DNA from: Baylisascaris procyonis | Taxonomy: Eukaryota; Nematoda; Chromadorea; Rhabditida; Ascarididae | DNA length: 64,000 bases | Assembly: GCA_037389465.1 (NCBI GenBank) | Contig: JAZARR010000266.1 | Span: 2,170,001 to 2,234,000, forward strand | Reading direction: 5' to 3' | Shown here: positions 36,301 to 50,900 of the stretch, one piece after another | Position numbering within the stretch: position 1 is the first letter of the stretch | Layout: the number at the start of each line of letters is the position of its first letter | Program-made: the position numbers and the translations under genes | Notes under the pieces: model-generated | What the model was told of the DNA's origin: nothing | The model's database searches: none | The model's input: only the letters and a program-made list of their open reading frames with translations

Positions 36301-39042
36301 ACCGATACCATCTAATGTTCTGAATGTCGAAAGATTTCATCGTTGAAGCTTTTAAATAGACAGGATACAGTAAATAAGCTTGCGATGAAAAGAAAGATTC
36401 ACTCGCCTACTTTCAAGCATGAACAATCAAGTAACCGAATTTATTACGTTTATTTGCACTCAATGTAAGGATGATAATGAAGAAATCAAAGCATAGAGAA
36501 GAAAAGTTATATGAAGACCTTAAAGACTGAAATAAGAACGTTGACTAGGCAGCTTAAAATTTGTCATTAATGATTTCTGCACATTAAATTCTTCTAGATA
36601 CTAAACGCATCGCACCACTCGTACACGAAGACGAGATCTTACTAATACTAGGCTTTGTGGAGCCCTTTTAGCGCTTCTTACTGACAAAGTCAGCCAAGGA
36701 CACCGCAGAGGCAACCTAAATTCTCCAAGGAAGATTTGTCTTCAATGTTGCGAAATCACAATCACTCTCACCTCTCCATTTAAAACACCCCTTCTGTTTT
36801 AAAGCGCAAGCATGGAACCACTGATATCTTCAACGCTTAGGCATAACTAAAACATACGCAAATATAGTGCAATTGTAGCCTTGAATGACCTCTTTCACCA
36901 GCGGGTCGACGATATCCAGATAGATGGTCGACTGCGACGAATCCATCCCGTACACCTCAAATGGATCGACATTTTATAAATGCCAAAATAGGACAAAACA
37001 CGGCAATGATTTCCGTGTTCGGCTTCGTCTTGGGTACGCTCGCACAAATTGGCCATCAGTAAACTGAAGGTGCATTTCCAAGAAACTCGGTATATCAAAT
37101 TTTTCCCGAACTGACTCCTTTTTCTAGCTTAATTTTTTCCAAAGACGGCATACCATTTTTTTCATTCTATTCCAGTCAACATGAAATTCAAAAAAATTTA
37201 AATTTCCGTTCATTCTCTTGCAGAAATGCACTCAACAGAAACCTTGCATTATGGTGCACCGAATTCACATCACCGCAACCCTCTCAACTGCACCTGATAT
37301 CACACGAGCAACGTTGCACAAAACACTAATGGCGCCTGATATAACATCAAGCCATCACCGTCTGTAATGAATGTGCCTTCCTTTCATGGTAAACAATTAT
37401 ATACCAAACTGCTTACACATGGTGCACAACACCTATATACCATTTAGCATCTATACGTACCATTTACATATACACATGCGTGTGCTAAATCAACATGCTG
37501 CACAGCATCTAAATTTATCTGAGACAGAGCGAGATGTATAAATTCTTGTCAACAAAGCTTAGGACTCAACTGAAGAACTGAGTGTAGGAGGAATCTCAAC
37601 GAAAACGCATTCTCAAAGAAGTATTCTTGACCTGGGCACAGCTGTTTCTTTTTACGCGACAGAGCATGCTTTGCTAAAATAAGTTTCGAGCTCTTCATAG
37701 CCCTTATACATCTTATCTGCGAGATTCAAAGACGAGAAACCTTGTCGAAGGGGCCGAACTCTCGCCAGTTAGAACGATCTTTAATCGAAACCGTTTGCGC
37801 CAGTCCGTTGGTACGAACCGCCAAATGGGCGCGCTCTGCCTTCTCTTTGTCGCTGAGAGGCCTGTAATATCACCATTAACTACCGCCCAACTAAATAACG
37901 ATTGTCTTAAATAACAGAACATCACATCAACCAGCATGTTTACAAACATATCTATGAAAGTACTCTAGTGAATCAAGCTTTACTGATAAAATAAAACACT
38001 TCCCAAATTTTCCTTCTAAATACTCAGTCAAAGAATCCCTTGTAAACGAGCAAAATGAATGACTGGCTTTCTTGAATATTTTCACACAAGATAAATCAAA
38101 GGAAGGGACGAGCGATAGAAAGCAGCCATACCCAGCAGAAACAGCAATCGGGGATTCACTAATGAAGTCATCTGTTAACTGCTCAATGTGGACTCGGTAA
38201 AAAACCAGATTTTCCATTTCCCGCAAATTACTGGGAAGGATTTATTATTCAAGAACAGCTCTCTTTTGAAAATAAAACAACGAAGAGGAAAGAAGATTCA
38301 ATGATTGAAAGTTCTTTCAAACACAATTAGGGCGTCGTTACCGTGAAACAAAATTTCGATATATTAGCTTCAACCATTAAATCCTCCCCCTCCCCTTTTC
38401 TTCTAATAAAGAGGGATTCTGCGATCATTTATTTTATCTTTTATCCTGTTTCTTGCCGTCCTGCCATTACTAATAATTCTCAAACGATTTGATGAAGTTA
38501 TACACCTCCCCTTAATATACTTCTATTTTACAATAATCGCTTCATATGAGTTGAAATTCTGAAAGGAACTGATTCTTTGACTGTCACTGCAACATTTCTT
38601 TCTTGCTTCACTTTGTATGTTCGTAAGGAGTGAATCTGCAACGGCTATTGCTCTAGAAGGCAAACGTCTCATTGATCTAGGCACCTACGTAATAGAATAG
38701 GAACATCTAATGGAGTGGTTGAAATAAGAATGCATCCTCTCGCATCCGCTTAGAGGAGTCGCTCAAGGTAGTACAGCTTGCAAACTCGGCTCAATGTTAA
38801 ATGGCATGCTAGGGGATCCTGTTTAAGAGGTCATGTATACCCATCATTATTCGGCTTACAGATCGACATGGTTCAGGTGACACTATATGGCGAGGAATGA
38901 ATGTTCCTAGTATCTCGATCGACCCCCAAAACCAAATAAGTTGTCTGATAGACTCAATTCGCGAAAGAACAAACCTCACACGAACGACCACCTGGACATT
39001 CTTCTTTTTCGGCACTGTGGTGCCTCTATCCTTGGTCGACAT
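21381..39042 (-). CDS. bmk-1: Kinesin-5 (BimC/Eg5/KIF11 family) mitotic motor
   Basis: 25 exons join in phase (982 codons plus stop): 38975-39042, 37741-37861, 36858-36955, 35775-35916, 35084-35209, 34732-34856, 33464-33621, 32629-32707, 32257-32353, 31436-31531, 30802-30890, 30132-30219, 29389-29502, 29049-29144, 28245-28452, 27870-28042, 27336-27461, 26562-26657, 25768-25992, 25047-25145, 24186-24296, 23412-23520, 22975-23099, 22273-22383, 21381-21449. N-terminal motor, about residues 17-362: P-loop GQTGTGKT (98-105), switch I NSTSSRSH (223-230), switch II DLAGSE (259-264), long kinesin-5 loop 5 ([20 protein letters not shown]), neck [17 protein letters not shown] long coiled-coil stalk follows, then a BimC box [13 protein letters not shown] with its CDK-type Thr at 884. 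Family role: a homotetramer that crosslinks and slides antiparallel spindle microtubules. Length fits the family (about 950-1060). A TTTCAG acceptor lies 17 bases before the ATG. The symbol follows the C. elegans orthologue. The intron after exon 20 has a GC donor. A small extra exon (23714-23770) is possible. Confidence 0.95.
23128..23229 (+). repeat. Two-copy tandem repeat, 51-base unit
   Basis: The unit beginning TAGCCGCGTTCCTATAAAAA occurs twice head to tail (23128-23178 and 23179-23229), ending in AAGATGAAGAATTC. Differences are a single C/T plus the final base or two. It sits in the kinesin-5 intron between exons 22 and 23. The near identity indicates a recent duplication. Confidence 0.9.
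23714..23770 (-). other. Possible additional in-phase kinesin-5 exon
   Basis: Between kinesin exons 21 and 22 an open 57-base stretch reads [19 protein letters not shown]. It has a good donor (CAG|GTAGGC) and a weak acceptor (CGCCTGAG). It would enter and leave in phase 0, so including it keeps the frame. It could be a constitutive, optional or false exon. Confidence 0.3.
34165..34213 (+). repeat. G-rich purine tract (possible G-quadruplex)
   Basis: Runs of three to six G are separated by short A-containing spacers (GGGAAGGGGGAGGGGGGAGG and flanking runs) within the kinesin-5 intron between exons 6 and 7. Four or more G-runs within 50 bases satisfy the usual G-quadruplex pattern on the plus strand. 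The kinesin transcript carries the C-rich complement. Confidence 0.6.
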
Positions 39043-39059
39043 TGTGTTGAAGAACGCTG

Positions 39060-39070
39060 CTGAAAGTAGT
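39060..39070 (-). promoter_or_regulatory. Candidate spliced-leader acceptor for kinesin-5
   Basis: On the minus strand ACTACTTTCAG ends 17 bases before the kinesin ATG at 39042. This matches a trans-splice acceptor that removes the outron. No upstream coding exon fits the motor start. Confidence 0.5.
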
Positions 39071-42000
39071 CTAATGAACACCTGTACAAATGGGGTATAT
39101 CGATGGACGAATAACGCAACGCAATCAATAAAACACTGGAAGCATCTGAAGGAAGCAAAACGATAGTTGTTAGAGGATTCCGCTTTGACTCATCAATAAT
39201 GCTTGCAGGGATGTAAATTTAATACGATCCTAATCGTGAACAGAAATTGCATAGTGGTGAGTTTAGAAGATTCCTGATTTAATTTATGAGAATAAATAAA
39301 ACTGCAATAATTAGCGAAATGTCCATATTATAACAAAAATAAAAAACATAAAACATTGATGCATACGAATATAGTAATACTACAATACAAGCATTAAGGA
39401 GAATGAAAATAACACATTTTATGAATATATACAAAGAGAAATAATAAATAAACAAGCGAATAATGTTGATGAGAGTAATTAAAAATCGTAAGAGTGAAGT
39501 AAAAACCAAAATGGGAGAACGAAATCAGGTGATAATAGAGAGATAATGGAGTGGTTAAGCTAGACGGATGATTGCTCATTGATTACTTGGTCGTTTTGAT
39601 TTAGCTCACCATTATTTGAGTTTTGATTTGACTCGTGACCGCGTAATGATTGGCAAAATCTGAATCTGGTCTTCTTCGGATCTTCTTTTAAACGACCTAA
39701 GCCGCGCTCAATCATTTTCCATACTGTTATGGATGGAACCCGATTCTGGTTCTGTTACCTGTCGTGCCGAACCATTTCTAATCCTCTAGAGGGAATTTTC
39801 TGCTTCCCATTATGGGCATGCAAACACATTAGCCCTTAGCAAATTCATTGAAATCCGATAAATATTCATTCATTTATTCAATAAATCTGCAGCATAATTG
39901 AAAAAGAAGAGAGATATCACGCGTGCATAAACTTCCGATCAGGTTGCCGTCGACGCCGGTTTCAGTTATAGCCGTTTCCTACTGAATTGAACCCAGTTTC
40001 CGTTCAATCAACAACTCACACCCTGTCAAGACTGGAATCAACCCCTGATCGCGTGATAAAGTAATAATCGCGATTCTAATCGCAACAGGGAAGGGGATTT
40101 GAACTCAGATCCGAGATATACGTACAATAAGAATGCCTGCACCGAACAAACAACAATATTAATATATTTTCAACATAACGCTGCAAATTATGAGAAAATG
40201 AATAAATGTTACATAAAATTAGAGACTTGAGACCACGAAACCCCAATTACACAACAGATTTCGAGTATGCACAACCAGACTAGCAAAAAGAGTTATCCCC
40301 TCCCTATAACTGAACGTATTCCATACTGCATACCCTTAAAAAAAAGAAAGCGCGAAATTTTCAGTTCAAAAATTTCCCGCGTAAAGATCTCGGTCTAAGA
40401 TTAATTGAACGACTACTGCAACGCAAAAATTTAGCAAATCTTTCCTGAAAATCCACATATTGGGTAGTAGTTATAAGCCATAGAGATGCAATGAAGCTTA
40501 AAAGTAGAATTTTTTATATGGGGCTGACCAAGGTGTAAAACAACTGGATGATTTGATTTTGTCGCATTTTTTTTCAGAGATTTGTGCTATTGACTGATGC
40601 CAATAAGCTAGAATCTAAAAAACACCCACAGTTGCAATACACTTGTGCTGATACAATCCCCATTTATTCCAGATGAGCGTTTAGACCAATCGCTTGCATA
40701 GATTTCAAATAAAAACAATAAGAGAACATCTAAATATAGCTCATTTCTCTTCATAACTAATAATACGGGCAAATTGTTGAATAAAACTCATTATACGATC
40801 AAATTTGACTAGAAAATCTGAAATAATATCTTCGAGTTCATTGAATGCGATAAAGGAATTAAAGTGGGAATTATTTTTATAGATCGCTTATTTGCAACAT
40901 CGCAATAAAACAGCACATGCAATATCCACCTCAAAATTAAGTGGATTCATTTGACTCTTTATCCTTATCTTACTTTTTATATTTATTTTATATATGGATG
41001 TGCAACATTATCTAAGGAATTTAGCGCTCCTCTCTCTATCCACTTAAATTATACGCACAATTATACATACATATGCAATGGGATTACGTCTGCTAAGGAG
41101 CTTATTCATTGAATTTGGTCATATATGTAAACACAACAACAACACTTGATTACGGCGAAAACGACGACCACCACGACGAGCCGGCGAAATATATGCAAAC
41201 ATCACAACAGAAGAAATGACAGTTTTTATTCGAAGAGCCCTTTTTATACTCTCTTTTTCCCTCCATAATGAAGCATACTACCTTGCAATATGAGTGCAAA
41301 TTTTTTGATCTATTTTTGTAAAAGTATAAAATTATTTGCTTTTTGCATGTTGACGCACTCTTTATGTTCGACTCTCTTCAACAATCAATACTTAACGCTG
41401 GAGCGATACAGATCAATCGAACTTCTCGATCTTCTCGAACTTTTTCCACGGCATTTCAATTGCTTGACCTTTACCCTGAAGTATGACCCCGAACTGCCTT
41501 TGATATTTGCATTTTTTTCGTCTGATAAGTTTTAAGTGTGCTGCATGAAGAATTATTGGAAGAATTGTAGCGATGAGTACATTCTATTTCGATCGTCCAT
41601 AATTTTATTCAACGAGTAAAAGTTCCGATTTCTTGATTTATGACTTATGGCTTGATTATTGCGATATTTAAATGCATAGATTAATGCTGCAGACTTGAAA
41701 AAAAAACTGCGAAGATAAGCCATAAATCAAGTGCAATTTCATTTTCAGAAGATTTTTGAAATGGTGCCGCATATAAAACTTTTAAATGTTCTCGAAAATG
41801 ACAATATAATATTTATATCCATTGATTTATCTATCTACCGAGCAGTCTTCATTGCTTATCTATCCATTTATCTTTCAATTTATCAAATGATTAAAAATTT
41901 GATCAAAAAAATTTTCTGCAGTGGGCACTTTTATCACTGAAATAAAATCTATGAGCGTATCTATAAAATCGACACAAAATAAGTTCTAAGTCGTTTTGTC

Positions 42001-44349
42001 GATTCTTCCCTTCCTTCCGCCACCGCCAAATCTCCTCGCCATTGCGTGCATGATTACAGCAAAGTTTGAAATAAAATTGTTTTGAATGCAAAGCTTCTTC
42101 CCTTTTAAACATATACAACGAATGCGTTGTTATGTTTAGCAAATCAAGAAACCTAATAATTATGAACAATCGCTTTCTGTTGATATATAAACAAAACCTC
42201 GATTAAACTACTAATCCCTGAGGAGATCATAACAACTGCGAATTACGAAGAACTTTTATAACCGCTTGATCGCCCACCCCTTCACCCCTTCCACTATGCT
42301 CAAGGAATGTAAACACCTCTTCATTCACTTTTAACTATGTTCCCTTCCTTAACGATTACATTCTGATGAATGATTCTTCATTTGACAAACTGAGGAGGAT
42401 TCATTTATACTATCCTATACGAATTCTTTCACCTTTCCGAATGACATCGATATAGACATAAAGGAACATTAGTTTGCATGTTTCCGAAACATCCAATTCT
42501 TATGCTTGGAGATTGAGTTAAATCGAGTTGTAAACAACGACTTTTGTCTCTCAAATGTTTGATCCTTTTAGTTATATTTAAATCGGTATTCCAACTCTAA
42601 CGTAGTATCCGATTCAAAAGGATGTATGGATTAGTCTCATCCTATAATACCAATTAAGATTTATCAAAGAAATGTCAAAAAATCAATGGGTAACACCACG
42701 TTCCTCTCGTCTACCACCTCAACGATATGTGAATAAACGAGTCGATATGAACTTCTATGAAAACGAATTCTCTCTTCTTAAGCCTGAATGGAGGATGGAA
42801 GAACATTGCATTACGAGCCTATATTCTCATACTGCCCAAAATAGAAACGTTAAAACAACTAATGTCTTAATGAGAATATTTGCAATCAAAAGGTATGTTA
42901 TGAATATATAATAAAAGCAACGAAAATAAACTTTATAAAAGTTTCTCAAAAAAAAAAGCAAATTTTATGTGTGAATTTGAATTATATAATAATAAGAAAT
43001 AATTACGAAACAATAAACACAAAAAAGATATATAAAATAATCCAAAATGTTGTAAAGATAAAAAGTAACATGAATGGGTAGATCATACAAACAGCGAATT
43101 TGAATAAAATAAACGTTGAAAATATTCAACTTGATGAAAAGAATTTGAGCTTAACGATAGGATGGTCAGAAAAAAAAAGATGTTTAACAGAGATAAAAAT
43201 TTTTTTTAATATCTCCTCTAGTACTTTCAACTTTATCTCTTTTGGTATTCAATGCTCAACTCATCCCCCTTCCTGAACTAAAAACTAGACACACCATAAT
43301 GAACCAAGCTTAAATCAATAGATAATATGAGAAAGAGAAGGATAGACATGCTAATAACACAAATAAAAAACACAATCGATCAAGGAATGAGGCCGATATC
43401 GAAATCCACATCCATCCAAATCAAAGCAATAATGCAATTTGTTTAAGGATATCTGAATACTGCCGGGTTTAAAAAAAATGTAACTGCATAGTACCACAAG
43501 GAGTTTTCTCGGCCTTCTTCTTCCCTTAAATGACATCGTCCATTGGAAATATGTTCACGAAAAAAAAGCCTTAACTATGCCTAAGACAATATATCGGCTA
43601 ACGATTATAACAAAAACCCCTGTTGATTAAATCTCCCATATAGGCGAAAGAGATGAAACAAACGTTCCCCAAAAATCGCTTTCAGATTGCAATAAAATCT
43701 TCAAGAAAATAGATCAATACTGCAAATATATAATATTATCTTTCTAAATGTATCACCTAATAATATAGTTGTCGTAATATAACGTTAAACCTCACATATA
43801 CTTCATAATTTTTCGGCTTAGCAGCATAAAAAATAATTAAACAAAATGAAACAAAAAAAGAAAATCAAAATGAAACATAATAGAGTTCATAATGAAACAA
43901 TAAATTTCATAAGGAAATCAATTATTTCACAATTTGACAATTGCTAAGTGATATCATTGCTCGTTAATAGTGCAACAAATAAAACATCACTTAAAATATA
44001 TTCTTCATATAAGTGCAACAAAACGTTCGAATAGTAACTGTTTCAATTTAAAAATAAATAAAAGAAATAACCTCGCTTTAAGATGAAATCTATTACTTCC
44101 CTATTATTATATTTGCACAATTAACTCAATGAAATGAAATTCCACTCGGAAAAACAATTTACTTTTAATAAATCTGAAATATTTTAGTGAAATAAACGGT
44201 ACAAATAAATAGTATTAATAAATAAAAGAAGCTTTTTGCATTCACATTATTCAACTGATAGAATGCGACAACCGTATGAAGTGCGAAATTGAGACAACAA
44301 GATGGAAGTAACAAGAGATGAGAACGAATGCGACAAATTTGCAATCACC
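39071..44349. other. Intergenic, AT-rich, no confident gene
   Basis: This is the spacer between the kinesin 5' end and the 3' end of the next minus-strand gene. It should contain the kinesin promoter and the 3' UTR of the neighbour. A less AT-rich block at 39600-39850 looks like a repeat remnant but gives no reading frame I can name. A plus-strand ORF at 42672-42911 (79 codons, MSKNQWVTPRSSRLPPQRYV..) has no recognisable domain and is treated as unproven. From about 42900 to 44340 the sequence is very A-rich. Confidence 0.55.
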
Positions 44350-47300
44350 TCAGAAGCCAGGCATCGTACCATCGAGAAATGATTCGATGAGCTGTTTACG
44401 TGCGGCCGCCACCTCACATTTCTTCAGCTTCTTCCCATAAACAGGCCACCCTCGTTGTTTCATCTTCTCGACATAAACCTTCCGCAGTGAGTCGATATCC
44501 ATTGCAGTGGTGCATTCACTTAGTACCACTTTGAGTTGAGCGATTCTATGCTGATAGCGAAACCAATCATAGATCGAACGAATCAACGCATTCTTCTCCT
44601 TTTCTGTCGGATCTTTTTTGAACTCCTCCAGGTACTCATCCTTCAATATTAATACTCATAACTCTACAAAGAAAATTACAACAAAATTAGCAGCAAGTAA
44701 AAAATTAGTAAAAGTAATAAATACTAACAAGTAAAATTCTAATGAATGAAAGTGCTATCACGCCTATTTCTTAGCTGAAAAAAAAAACAACAAAAAAACA
44801 ATTGAAAAAATCCACGGATCATTGCTGAAGCACAGCCTTTAGCAGATAAGCAACGATCGGCTACGGCTCAAAAGTTCAACACTCTAGGTGGATAAAGATC
44901 GGTTCCGACTGCTTTCACTCATATCGCCTCCAAAAGATTGGAGTCGCTGAAATTTGAGATGGCTCTTGAATATCATCTTGCTATTATTATATAAATTGTT
45001 ATAAACCGACTCACAATACTTCCTCAGGAATTTTTGTCCAGAAGTACGCTCGAATGTGTAGGAATCTTTTAACTCAGTTTGTTTTTACTAGCAAAAATTT
45101 CAAACAATATAAGACAGACGTCAACGTCGCAGGAAGACTAACGCCCATGAAAAAAAAAAACCATAAAAATGAAGTTTAGTTCAATTCATAAATTCAAATC
45201 TTTGAAAAAATTACTTCCCTCATAATTACATCAGATTTAAAACTCACTCAAACCAATGAAGAAAAATCAAAATTTTCCGCAAAGAAGTAAAAATTAAATA
45301 AAGAGCAAAAAGCGGAAATTTATACCGGAATAAGCGCTTCATAGTCCTCTTTTCGAATATCCCAATATTGATGCGGTCTTATCGGATAGATCGAAAGGGC
45401 ATATTCCTTCCACTCATCGGTCATTTTTGACTGTCCACGATAGCCTGACACACGGAACGTGGTCGGTTTTGGGAGATCGGTCGGCAACGGCTTTATTATC
45501 ACCCGCTCCTTCGGTCGCACTTCGCTGGCAAAACAAAACCGTTCTAATGCATTCTTGGCTTAGATTTTGAACGGCAATTTATGTCTGGCTGCCACAATGG
45601 GACTCTAATGTATCAATTATTGCCAACAACAAATGCTCCACAGTGAGAGATTTAGGTGAGTGAGGACAAATACCAAAGCACACACAATCCTTTCTTCCCT
45701 TCCACCTGTTCATTTAAGATCGAACCTAGCACTTAAAATTCTAAGGAAACCACCGTGTTTCCGCCGGGTATTCCACCATTCAGTAACCACATTGATGCTT
45801 CAGTATAATCCAATCAACATCTCTTGTCGAAAGAGAGAAATATGCATACAGACGGGTACCGCATGCTTGTTCGTAAGATATCATAACAGTAATCACATAA
45901 ATATAAAAGGATGCATCTCATCTATCGATAGCGAGTGCAACTCAAATATCAACGTTTAAAAGTTAATGCATCAATGAAACCTGAGGCGCCTTTTTAGGTT
46001 AGAGACGACAAATACATAGATGAATGCTAGCAATTGCTCTGAAATGGCAATTGGAATTGCCAAATAGGCACACAAACAAATAATGATCGTCCTTCTCCTT
46101 CTTTTCGGTATAAAACGTATTTACAGAAGGAGGACGTCAAGCAATCGACTTCTTACGACTCACTCGCCTCATATGCAACCTTCTCATCTTCGCTCATCTC
46201 AGCAGTCTCCTCCTATCCACCCATCCTCTCTCTTCCTCTAACCCTCTCAGCCATGGCATCATCGCAGAAGTGGCTGGGTCTCGATAGTCAGCACAAAATT
46301 TCCTTAAGCAATGCATTACAACTCAGACGGATTACAGAGGAGCTGCATCCAATTCACATGCGGGAACATCATTCAACAACTATTAGATAAACGCCCTAGA
46401 GAACAGTATCCCACACCTCAAAGCAAGCAAGAACGCTTTCGTAAAATTTTATAGGGATATGCTTTCAAAGTTTCCAGCTTTTTAAGGGCTATTTTTGAAA
46501 AATCGAAAACTTCCACGATGAAGCATACTGGAAGTGTTGATGAAAGATCAAGATCTATGATGATAAGTAAGACTTAGATCGTACATCTCATCAATTGACA
46601 AAAGTTTACTTCAAATATTTCTAAATTTCCCTTTCTCGGCATTGCTGTTAGGATCAGGATTCCTGATTTTTCAAAAAATGAGACTTTTTTGGAGCCAATC
46701 TCCTCCGAATATATCTCTAGGATGTTTAGATGTTTAGCAATCTGCCGCACCCGACAACTCAAAGTACTTCATAATATTACCAATGAAACATGAATAGTAC
46801 TAACTCCTCGTCATCATCTTGGTGTTCGTCTTCTTCGCCTTGATAACACACTTCCTCGTCATTTCGCTCCTTTGCCGATCCCATTCGTATATTCGATCGT
46901 GCACGTGTCTTCGATCTGGTCGTTCGTTTGTCAACACGTACTCCACCACTGTCAGTCAACGATCTCTCTTGCATACTCTCGGTAGTTTCTATTAGCTCTC
47001 TGCTGCGAGAACTCGTTGATGCAGACCTAGCGCCATGACTGATGCCGCGTGAAGCCCCTTTACCCGACAAGGCACCATCGAAATATTCATTCTTAACCGC
47101 CGTTCGATATCCCACTCGTGGAGTTTCCTCGACATCGCCAAATGAAGCGTCCGCCGGTCCATCCTCTCTGTAAATCAAATCAACTAAGAATTTAGCACAA
47201 ATGAACGTGTCATTCAGTTGTTAAATGTACATGAACGAAAATACCTAAAACATTTAAATAAAAAGCAACACGCAAATGGAATCAAATATACGGAAGCACT

Positions 47301-47922
47301 TCTATGACGTTTAGTCGCTACCCCTTTCAAACACCATATTTACCATAACAGCTGTCAGGGAAATTTCTCGATCATAAAAATCAACTAGAGACTGAAACAA
47401 GAGGAGGGAGATGATGTCCAACTATGTAATATCGTGGTTATCGTATTAATTCTTTTCGGTTTCACATGCTGATGCCGTCTCGCTTCAAAACACCGCTTCA
47501 CCTCGAAAGACTCACAAAGCTAGCCAAAAAAGATAAGAAAGAGATATATAGAATTGTTCACTTGCCAGTATACTCTAGAACGAAAAACAGAAAAGAACAT
47601 CGAAATCCTTCAGTCGTCGCAGTTTAAAATTGTAGTATTGATTAGTTATAATGAAATAAATAGGTCGTGAAACGATATTGGATGCAATGGGATAAATACT
47701 TACGTAATATTGACACGGTGAGATCGAGCAAAGATGTCCCTCAATTCGGCTTCAACGCTATCCTCTCTATTTTCAGCATCACGCACTACTGATACACTGT
47801 GTGACTCGTTCGAACGCTGCGAAATATTTGCTTCATTCTGCGTTCCGCTCTCATTGGCGGTTAAGTCAGGAGCCAATTTCGCTATTTTCGCACTAAAAAT
47901 AACACCAAAGGACGTACTAATG

Positions 47923-47983
<61 letters not shown>

Positions 47984-50900
47984 GGCTAATACTTCACAAT
48001 TTATATCGTACTATATCGTTTTGTGCTGAAATATAACAATATGGTACGATGGCCTAATTTTAATGCACGCCACGTAATCGCGAAAGTCTATTTAAAAGGA
48101 AATGCGTATTACTTCCCTTAACTTGCCTATCGATTATCTGAAAACATCTAACAAAGCCATCATTTATTATGCTAGTGTGTATGCACTCCCTTTGTGAATC
48201 GTTGTAACAAGCTTTCTTGATTTTATTGTTAGCGATCACAAATGCCTTTGCAAACTTAAATGCAACTCCTCTATACTGAAAAAAGTGGCATTTAGAGTAG
48301 TGCTTAAGAAATAACCAAATAAAAATTGCAATGAATTGCGAATTTAATGAAATTCATTTGTGTTCGTCGATTGGGTATCTTTTTCAAAATAAAAATCCCC
48401 ATTGAGGGCAAAATTATAAAGCTATTGATGCTTTTCTTTATGATTAAATCACTTTGGCTCATCGAGAAGAAACGAGAGAAAGATAGAAACTCGGCCAAAT
48501 AAACATAAAGCATTAAAAAAACAGCAATAACTGATTCAAGATGCAACAGCTATTAAGTTGCCAAACTTGGCTCGAAAAAGAAATGAAGAATTTTCCTTCG
48601 AATTGAACTTCAACCGATAAAATTAAGCAAATTATTTGTGTTTATGAGCAGTCAACTTGTACTTCAACAATTGGCGTTTTCTGCAAGCACGTTTCCCATA
48701 AGAACGTCGATCGCCAATACATTATACTACAATGGTCAATGATCACTGCGAAGCGTTTCCATATATAGGGAGTCGTCTTATGACCAAGGAAAGCGAACAT
48801 TCATACGATTATAGGGCTTGACAATGAAGTCACACTTACAAATACCCTTAGTTCCAAACATCTAAAAACGCTTCACCTCAACCACCCACCGTTCTATGAC
48901 AGGAATGCGATAAACTATAGCATCGCCTTGTATTCACTATAACTACTGGCAAAGATTCATGATTCAAAAAACAACGTTGTTTTGCATCACACAATAGCCC
49001 ATCCTTCCTCACCTCAATATTCCGATATGGTCGCGAACTCAGTTAACAATTTGAAGGTAAGGAGGTCGAATGAAAACGAAAAAAATTCATTTTTTTCGTC
49101 TTTGTTTATCTTTCATTTCATTTTCGATGCTATTCTCACTACTAATTTGCGAGTTCAAACCTAAATCGAGTAGCGACTATTAACTATCGCCTTCAGATCG
49201 CAGAATTGATGAGACAAAATTTTAATATATGTTTTATTTTCTTGAGTGGGTAAATAATGGCTGCAAAGAAGCTTACTTCATGATGCCAATTGCACGCTTC
49301 AATGAACGATTCTCGTTGAGTAATACCCGATAACGAGACTCCTCTTGATTTGCATTATGCGATATAAGTTCACGTAACGATTGTACTTCACTGACCAACT
49401 TCTCAAGAACACCGCTGAGTGCAAACTGCTGCAAAACAAACAATGTTACTGATTGAAAACTTCCTTTTAATTCGCTTAGAAAAGAAAATATTTTCCACAA
49501 AATATAGTGATAACCTAACGGAACTTATGAACAACGATCGGCTCATATTCTATAAAATAAATATATTAATTCCTTTTTTAAAAAAAAAAAATCTGAAAAA
49601 AGCCACTTCATAATGAACACATAGTGAAAATTTATAAAGAGTATATAAATAATGCATCAAAGATTTCAGTCTAGATTCAGTCTGAGAGAAAAATTCCAAA
49701 TTTTATAACTATGTAAAAATTATGTTCTTTATTATAACTATAACTAAAAACGAAAAAAAAAATCCATGTAACTAAAAAATTATGTCAACTATGTCGATCT
49801 TTTATTTATTATTGTTTTTCCTTGTTTACAAACGAAGCTTCATTAGTCAATTATAAAAAATGAGTTATTACTGTGCGATTAAAGCTTCTAATCTTATAGA
49901 GATTTAGGTTCGGATAACAAGTTTTTCATGCAATGCAATTCTACAACTCTATTTAGATTTAACCATCAATACAATGCAATACAATTCTAGTGGATATTAT
50001 GAAGATCTAACTACTGGCGATAATGACTTCAACGGTATATATTCGACCAAACGTTTTTTTTGTGCAGTATTTCAAGCTCCTCATTTCTTTTATTTACATT
50101 GGAGTATCTATCTATAAAATGCAAGAATGCAATTTGCTCTCAACTATGCAACATTTTTATGAGGGACGTATTGGATAGGCAAGACTCGCGAAAAACAAAC
50201 TCACTTCCAATCATCTAATATTTAAATTTAATTCGACTTTTTAAGTTCAACGTTTCAAACGATAACTTCTTGGTTTCTGCAACTAACAACGAATGCTAAA
50301 CATGCATCGCACTTCACTTTTATTCAATTAGCACCATTAGTGGCATTCAGATGAAAACACTGACTGCACACTAGTAGAATGTACAGGTAAAATGTGGCGC
50401 ATAGAATATTCAACAATTATGCCATTCTCCTTCTTCTTTCGTTGTTTCGTAAATTGTTCAGAAGTTAAAAAGACGGAATTTATCTGTGGGAAGTAAGATG
50501 AAATTTTAATTGGATGATCAAGAAAGTGCACTATATACCGAGGATACCCATAAAAAATGTATAGATTAGCATCATTATATGTTGCTCTCTCAATGAAAGC
50601 ACTACAGCCCAAGTAAGAAGAGATAGAGCCAGAATTTTCGAAAATCACATATGAGTGCAGTACAGGAAGGTGGAGGAGGAACGAGTCATATGTTGACCGT
50701 AGAAGTGCGTTTAGTTATCGCATATGAGGAAAGTTACGCTAAATTTTGGATCGCTGGTGGATTCATCTCACCGAGATTACGTTAAGGAGCGGTCCAAATA
50801 GGTGATTACTTGGTGTCTTTTCGTATATCAACAGCAGACAACTCCTCAGTGGGGTTCCTTTTAAGATTCCTTCTTAGCTTCAAGCTAACAAATACATCGC

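Noticed and set aside
40085..40125. tRNA gene suggested by GATTTGAACTC (B-box-like on the minus strand)
   Set aside because: The flanking bases do not form a T-stem, acceptor stem or anticodon arm.
47734..48036. 100-codon plus-strand ORF
   Set aside because: It is the antisense of exon 3 of the coiled-coil gene and then runs into the AT microsatellite (YIYIYIY..).
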